Positions 5,960 through 9,129 of a DNA stretch of 9,129 nucleotides are shown one piece after another. This stretch comes from an uncultured Microbacteriaceae bacterium (GTDB lineage: Bacteria; Actinomycetota; Actinomycetes; Actinomycetales; Microbacteriaceae). The notes below the pieces were generated by a model. The model made no database searches. It was not told the origin of the DNA and saw nothing but the letters and a program-made list of their open reading frames with translations. Positions within the stretch are counted from its first letter, which is position 1. The number at the start of each line of letters is the position of its first letter. Position numbers and translations under genes: made by a program. The stretch lies in assembly GCA_946481135.1 (NCBI GenBank), contig CAMLMQ010000116.1:1-9129 (forward strand), written 5' to 3'.

Positions 5960-6149
5960 GTACCCCGTTTTCGGAATCCGTGTCCTCACTGCAGAGGACA
6001 CCCCCTCTGGGGGCATACGGGGGCTTACCGAACTGATTAGTCTTCAAGAGCACTAGTTGGGGGACTAGCCGGACGGCGGTGATCTCGTCACTAACGCGTT
6101 TCGTCATTACGGGGGTAACGACGATCCAGCGGACGACATCACCGCCGTC
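5960..6149. other. Densely folded non-coding element with G5/C5 hairpin loops
   Basis: Nearly all of this 190-bp stretch can fold. CCCCGT (5963-5968)/ACGGGG (6017-6022) encloses an 8-bp perfect hairpin (5980-5987/5994-6001) and CCCCC-TCT-GGGGG (6001-6013). CTAGT (6053-6057)/ACTAG (6064-6068) has the loop TGGGGG. A 12-bp perfect stem (6072-6083/6138-6149) encloses a 9-position hairpin (6102-6110/6115-6123) around GGGG. That inner hairpin has A-C at 6106/6119 on the plus strand but U-G on the minus strand, which favours a minus-strand RNA with C-rich loops. Two C-loop hairpins recall the actinobacterial 6C RNA, but the C runs are only five long. The region is less GC-rich than its neighbours. 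Transcription is not established. Confidence 0.4.
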
Positions 6150-6180
6150 AGTATTCTCCGCATCGCCGAGGCGGCAACCC

Positions 6181-6234
6181 TCAACCATCTAGCGAGACTT
6201 GACATCTTGTGCGGATGCCGGGGCTGAGTAATCT
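6181..6234 (+). promoter_or_regulatory. Conserved promoter-like block, copy B
   Basis: This is the partner of 5791-5844 (42/54 identical). TTGACA (6199-6204) is a perfect -35 word but lies 24 bp from TAATCT (6229-6234); TTGTGC (6207-6212) lies 16 bp from it. That the spacing is identical in both copies, although the 12 variable positions cluster between the sub-blocks, suggests that the spacing is functional. Confidence 0.45.
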
Positions 6235-6268
6235 CGTCTCAACCGAAACGGCGCAACCCGAGACGGGC

Positions 6269-6370
6269 GGTGTCACAGCCGCCGCAGTCGAGGGTCCGCG
6301 TTCCGATCGCCGGGGGTCCCTCCCGGGCGACCCGGACGCGGAGCCTCTCAGGATGACGGTGTCACAGCCG
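6269..6370 (+). repeat. Pair of 13-nt direct repeats GGTGTCACAGCCG
   Basis: The identical word lies at 6269-6281 and 6358-6370, 89 bp apart. Similar sequence (C/GCG ... TCGAGGG) follows both. The core TGTCACA is a small palindrome (TGT-C-ACA). The pair could be duplicated RNA hairpin loops or protein-binding sites. Confidence 0.6.
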
Positions 6371-6431
6371 GCGGATCGAGGGGATGCCACGGCCCGTGAG
6401 CTCGCGGGTCGCGGACGCCCGATCGACCACA

Positions 6432-6466
6432 GAACGGCCCTGGGATTTCTAGACCCGGGGCCGTTC
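6432..6466 (+). terminator. Strong terminator hairpin between RNA B and pabC
   Basis: GAACGGCCC (6432-6440) pairs with GGGCCGTTC (6458-6466). A T6441-G6457 wobble and GGG/CCC then extend the helix to 13 pairs with a 9-nt loop, followed by GTGATTTCC. The wobble is a G-U pair only in plus-strand RNA, so the plus strand is favoured. It may also stop the minus-strand pabC transcript, which ends 34 bp away. Confidence 0.65.
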
Positions 6467-6499
6467 GTGATTTCCGCCCCCGGCACCCGCCGCCAACGC

Positions 6500-7366
6500 T
6501 CAGCCGCCGAGGGAGCGCAGGTGGGCGTTGAACGCGGCGGTGAGGTCGGCATCCACCGGGCGCGCCGTGCCGTCGACGGCACGGATCGGCACCGCGAGCC
6601 GCACCGACGAGACGAGCCACGCGGCGTCGGCGGCGGCGAGGTCGTCGGGCGTGAGCAGGTCGTACGTGCACGTGTAGCCCGATGCCGCGGCCCAGTCCCA
6701 CAGCTCGGCCTGCGTCGTGCCGGGCAGGATGCCGAGGTCGGTGCGCGAGGTGCGCAACGACATACCCGACCGCAGCACGACCGTCGAGGTGGGGCCTTCG
6801 AGCAGGTACCCGTCCGACGAGACGAAGATCACGTCGTCGGCCGACCGCCGGGCGGCTTCGCGATACGCGGCGCGGTTGACGGCGTAGGAGAGGGTCTTCG
6901 CCCCCTGCAGCAGCCACGGCGACGTCTGCGCGACGTCGTGCCGGTAGCCGCGGTCGAGCAGGGCGACGCGCAGTCCGTCGCGCTGCACGTCGTCGAACGA
7001 CGGATGTGCGGTGCCGAACGCCCACCCGGTGGGCAGGTCGGCGCCCTCGATGCCGCGCGACAGCACGAGCTTCACGTACGACTCGACGCCCGGGTCGAGG
7101 GCGGCGGCGACATCCCGCAGCGCCGCCTCCCACACCGCCGGATCCTGCGGGGGAAGGTCGAGCATCCGGATGGACGCGCCGAACCGGGCGAGGTGCCGGT
7201 CGAGTTTGAGCGGGCGACCGCCGACGAGTCCGACGGTCTCGAACACGCCGTCGCCGCGGGTCGCGGCGAGCTCGGTGACGGTCAGCGCGGGCTCGGCCGG
7301 GTCGACGAGCCGGTGCCCGGTCGCGGCCCCGTCGTCGCCGAAGGTGAGGAGGGCGAGCGCGGTCAC
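6500..7366 (-). CDS. pabC: Class IV aminotransferase, probably 4-amino-4-deoxychorismate lyase
   Basis: This 288-aa protein has the length and layout of fold-type IV PLP enzymes. GDGVFET is at residues 38-44, the likely Schiff-base lysine is Lys157 (GAKTLSYAVN), Glu190 in LLEGPTS fits the acidic residue that contacts the PLP ring nitrogen, and a GILPGTTQ phosphate-binding loop follows. Such enzymes split aminodeoxychorismate into p-aminobenzoate and pyruvate for folate synthesis in the cytoplasm. Branched-chain or D-amino acid aminotransferases share the fold, but the short divergent sequence fits PabC better. GTG 7366 is chosen because it overlaps the upstream stop as GTGA and gives a normal N-terminus; an open frame continues further upstream but is a GC-rich shadow. 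No Shine-Dalgarno is seen, which fits coupling to the 105-aa gene. The absence of pabA/pabB nearby leaves the exact reaction open. Confidence 0.85.
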   Translation of the reverse strand: MTALALLTFGDDGAATGHRLVDPAEPALTVTELAATRGDGVFETVGLVGGRPLKLDRHLARFGASIRMLDLPPQDPAVWEAALRDVAAALDPGVESYVKLVLSRGIEGADLPTGWAFGTAHPSFDDVQRDGLRVALLDRGYRHDVAQTSPWLLQGAKTLSYAVNRAAYREAARRSADDVIFVSSDGYLLEGPTSTVVLRSGMSLRTSRTDLGILPGTTQAELWDWAAASGYTCTYDLLTPDDLAAADAAWLVSSVRLAVPIRAVDGTARPVDADLTAAFNAHLRSLGG

Positions 7367-7680
7367 GCCGACGCCGCCAGGCGCCGGTCGAGCATCGCCC
7401 ACACGGTGGGGGTGAGCTCGGGGTACGCGAGGGCGATCTGGCGCAGGATGCGGTAGTCCTGTTCGCGGGTCGGGATGCGGCGGTTGTCGGCGACGATGCG
7501 CTCGGCCCGCAGGGTCAGCACGACGAGCTCGTCGACGGTCGGGATCTCGTCCATGAACGCCCACGGGTCTTCGCCGCTGCGCAACCGTTCGACGACGACG
7601 GTCGAACGCTCGTCGGTCGCCTCGGCGCGCAGCACTTCGAGACTCGCGCGGCGCGGGTGATCGGAGTCGGGCGACGGCAT
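7363..7680 (-). CDS. Unknown 105-aa cytoplasmic protein coupled to pabC
   Basis: This small hydrophilic protein is probably mostly helical. It has an acidic middle (RSGEDPWAFMDEIP), a leucine/arginine-rich helix (VDELVVLTLRAERIV) and a C-terminal part with TREQDYRILRQIALAYPEL. No signal peptide, membrane segment or metal-binding motif is visible, and I do not recognise the family. The ATG is supported by TAGGCT ending 6 nt upstream, the leaderless spacing seen at other genes here. Its stop overlaps the GTG of pabC (GTGA), so the two should be co-transcribed and coupled. A link to folate metabolism is possible by association only. It is divergent from the DUF2207 gene, with 43 bp between the start codons. 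Confidence 0.8.
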   Translation of the reverse strand: MPSPDSDHPRRASLEVLRAEATDERSTVVVERLRSGEDPWAFMDEIPTVDELVVLTLRAERIVADNRRIPTREQDYRILRQIALAYPELTPTVWAMLDRRLAASA

Positions 7681-7686
7681 GCGAAA

Positions 7687-7692
7687 AGCCTA
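7687..7692 (-). promoter_or_regulatory. Candidate -10 hexamer TAGGCT for the 105-aa gene and pabC
   Basis: On the minus strand TAGGCT is followed by TTTCGC and the ATG, implying a leaderless mRNA. It is mirrored by an identical outward-facing TAGGCT 18 bp away on the plus strand. Confidence 0.5.
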
Positions 7693-7710
7693 CGCCGCGA
7701 CCCCCGTCGC

Positions 7711-7716
7711 TAGGCT
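7711..7716 (+). promoter_or_regulatory. Candidate -10 hexamer TAGGCT for the DUF2207 gene
   Basis: TAGGCT is followed by 7 nt (GAGCGCC) and the GTG start, the leaderless spacing. Its -35 position (about 7688-7693) falls on the opposite strand's -10. Confidence 0.5.
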
Positions 7717-7723
7717 GAGCGCC

Positions 7724-9129
7724 GTGTCGAGCATCGTTCGCGTCCTGACCGTGCTGGGCATCGGGTTCGCCCTCGCGGCCGCGCCGGCATCCTCGGTCAG
7801 CGCGACGCCGCAGGTGAGCGCCGCCGGCGACCTCGACGACTTCGCGATCGAGTCGTTCGACAGCGACTACGTGCTCACGCGCGACGCCGACGGCCACGCG
7901 CGGCTGCGGGTGACGGAGACGATCGTCGCGATCTTCCCGACGTTCGACCAGAACCGCGGCTTCTACCGCGACATCCCCGAGTACCGCCACGGCGTGCAGT
8001 TGCACACGAGCGTCGAGAGCGTCGTCGACGAGAGCGGCGACCCCGTGCCGTACTCGACGGAGTACTACTACGACTTCTTCAGCGTCGCGCTCGGCGACGA
8101 CTCGTACGTGCATGGCCGGCAGACCTACGTGATCACCTACGAGCAGGTGGATGTGATCGAGGCGTTCGCCGACACGGGCGCCGACGAGTTCTACTGGGAT
8201 GTCAACGGCACGGGCTGGGCGCAGTTCTTCGGCCGCACGAGCATGACGCTGCGCGTGGATGCCGAACTCGCCCCGGCGCTGACCGGCGATCAGGCCTGTT
8301 ACACCTTCGACGACTGCGACGAGCCGCTCGTCGCGACTCCCGAGGCGGATGGCGCGGTCACCTTCCGGGCGGCGGAGCACGCGCTGCAGCCGAACGAGTC
8401 GCTCACCGTGGCGATCGCGTTCGAGGCGGGCACGTTCGAGCCGGGCGAGGTCGTCGTGCCGCCGAGCGACGACCCGGGCTACGAGCCGCCGGTGCCGGCG
8501 CCGTCGTGGTGGGACCAGTTCGGCCCGTTCGTGCTCGGCCCCGTCGCGCTGCTCGTCTCGTGGATCGCGGCCGGGACGCAGGCGTCCGACCGCTCGCGCC
8601 GCACCGGACCGAGCGACATCATCGTGCCGCAGTACGTGCCGCCGAAGGACCTCAACCTGATGGTCGCGGCGTACCTCGCGGGGCGGCCGGAGCGGGCGTT
8701 CGCGGCGCAGATCGTCGCCCTCGCGGTGCGCGGCAACGTGCGCCTGCTCGACCATCCGACCGACTCGGTCGCGCCCTACGAGGTCGAACTCGTCGGCGTC
8801 GACGGCCTCGATGAGCTGGAGACCCAGCTGCTGCGCGCGGTGTTCGGCGAGAACCTGCGAGCCGGCACGCGCATCCCGCTCGGCTCGACGAACGACACGC
8901 TCGGCACACGGCTGACCGGGGTCTATCGGGCGGTCGACAGCCGGCTGAAGAAGGACGGCCTGCAGGGGCCGGCGCGTCCGACGGTGCTGTGGTCGATCCT
9001 CTGCGTGGTCGCCGTCGCGGTGGCCGTGTTCGCCGGGTTCGACGCGCTGCGACGGTTCTCCGACGACTCGAACGCCGAGCTCGGCCTCATCGCGGCGGGT
9101 GTCGCGATCTGGTCGGCGATGGGCACGAT
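7724..9129 (+). CDS. DUF2207-family membrane protein (3' end outside the window)
   Basis: The reading frame is open from GTG 7724 to the last base, giving 468 codons without a stop. An N-terminal signal peptide (about residues 1-30, hydrophobic core VLTVLGIGFALAAAPA, likely cleavage near VSA) is followed by an extracellular beta-rich domain (about 35-235). A Pro-rich linker and a membrane segment (about 266-287) come next, then a cytoplasmic part with the family-typical VPQYVPPKDLNLM and LAVRGNVRLL. A second membrane segment lies at about 421-442 and a third starts near 451. Length, order and these phrases fit DUF2207 (YciQ-like 'predicted membrane protein'), whose function is unknown. The extracellular domain has one CYTFDDC pair of cysteines. 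The start is favoured by TAGGCT 7 nt upstream and by the signal peptide beginning there. The C-terminus, often low-complexity Gly/Ser in this family, is not visible. Confidence 0.88.
   Translation, partial: MSSIVRVLTVLGIGFALAAAPASSVSATPQVSAAGDLDDFAIESFDSDYVLTRDADGHARLRVTETIVAIFPTFDQNRGFYRDIPEYRHGVQLHTSVESVVDESGDPVPYSTEYYYDFFSVALGDDSYVHGRQTYVITYEQVDVIEAFADTGADEFYWDVNGTGWAQFFGRTSMTLRVDAELAPALTGDQACYTFDDCDEPLVATPEADGAVTFRAAEHALQPNESLTVAIAFEAGTFEPGEVVVPPSDDPGYEPPVPAPSWWDQFGPFVLGPVALLVSWIAAGTQASDRSRRTGPSDIIVPQYVPPKDLNLMVAAYLAGRPERAFAAQIVALAVRGNVRLLDHPTDSVAPYEVELVGVDGLDELETQLLRAVFGENLRAGTRIPLGSTNDTLGTRLTGVYRAVDSRLKKDGLQGPARPTVLWSILCVVAVAVAVFAGFDALRRFSDDSNAELGLIAAGVAIWSAMGT

Larger units (their letters stand above)
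6241..6470 (+). ncRNA. Candidate non-coding RNA B (about 230 nt)
   Basis: A transcript from copy B would run from about 6241 to the strong hairpin at 6432-6466. Internal structure includes GGCGG (6266-6270)/CCGCC (6279-6283), and a long arm TCCGCGT (6295-6301)/ACGCGGA (6336-6342) extended by GAG/CTC and enclosing a TCGCC/GGCGA hairpin. A 13-nt word occurs twice. An open frame does run through here from a GTG at 6209, but it continues antisense through pabC and has no ribosome-binding site, so I treat it as a shadow. No RNA family is recognised. Confidence 0.35.

Noticed and set aside
5819..6040. 73-aa plus-strand peptide in copy A, whose start (GTG CGG ... LSNL) resembles the frame start in copy B
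   Set aside because: The similarity ends after about 20 codons, differences do not favour third codon positions, no ribosome-binding site precedes either GTG, and the frame runs through stable hairpins. A shared promoter explains the match better.
5791..6234. Direct repeats as attachment sites or ends of a small mobile element
   Set aside because: The copies are only 78% identical, no integrase or transposase lies between them, and the similarity pattern (blocks with fixed spacing plus a shared 3' hairpin) fits transcription units better.
5690..6499. tRNA, tmRNA, RNase P or SRP RNA in the intergenic region
   Set aside because: I looked for TTCGANTC-type tRNA arms, the tmRNA 5' end, the RNase P core and the SRP GGAAG/GCAGC region on both strands and found none.
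6209..7456. 415-aa plus-strand open frame over RNA B and antisense to pabC
   Set aside because: Arg/Gly-rich low-complexity translation, no ribosome-binding site, and opposite a recognisable enzyme.
6500..8755. Minus-strand frame extending pabC upstream to 751 aa
   Set aside because: The extra residues lie antisense to the DUF2207 gene and the frame is open only because of GC bias. The normal PabC N-terminus starts at GTG 7366.

Overview
The window is GC-rich DNA from an actinobacterium, most likely a member of the Microbacteriaceae. The reasons are the strong G/C bias at third codon positions, the frequent 'GGATGCC' string, leaderless starts preceded by TAGGNT hexamers, the intergenic palindromes at the left edge, and the mix of envelope proteins. 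The family assignment is an inference from style; no rRNA or tRNA is present to prove it.

Left part (1-3415). A short array of imperfect palindromes (1-138) precedes a four-gene plus-strand operon whose genes overlap by ATGA at every junction. It encodes a small polytopic membrane protein (DUF6804-like) and three proteins with one N-terminal membrane anchor and a beta-rich outer domain. A 409-aa polytopic membrane protein of unknown function lies on the minus strand and converges on the operon with a 44-bp coding overlap. Together these look like a cell-envelope module of unknown role.

Middle (3416-5689). A divergent promoter region leads into a SNF2-family DNA helicase/translocase gene with a long, hairpin-rich leader that ends in a hairpin directly against a strong ribosome-binding site.

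Non-coding region (5690-6499). About 800 bp lie between the convergent helicase and pabC genes. I see no credible protein gene here, and the base composition is visibly less GC-rich than the neighbours over much of it. It holds two paralogous candidate non-coding transcription units, with a similar promoter block exactly 390 bp apart and a similar 3' hairpin carrying a compensatory base change. Between them is a densely folded element with two hairpins whose loops are runs of five G (C on the other strand). This is the most novel part of the window.

Right part (6500-9129). A minus-strand pair comprises a 105-aa unknown protein translationally coupled (GTGA) to a PabC-like class IV aminotransferase, probably aminodeoxychorismate lyase of folate synthesis. 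Divergent from it is a DUF2207 membrane protein with a signal peptide, cut off by the window edge. First genes without a Shine-Dalgarno sequence repeatedly show TAGGNT 6-7 nt before the start codon, which implies leaderless mRNAs. Both divergent gaps place their outward -10 hexamers exactly 18 bp apart.
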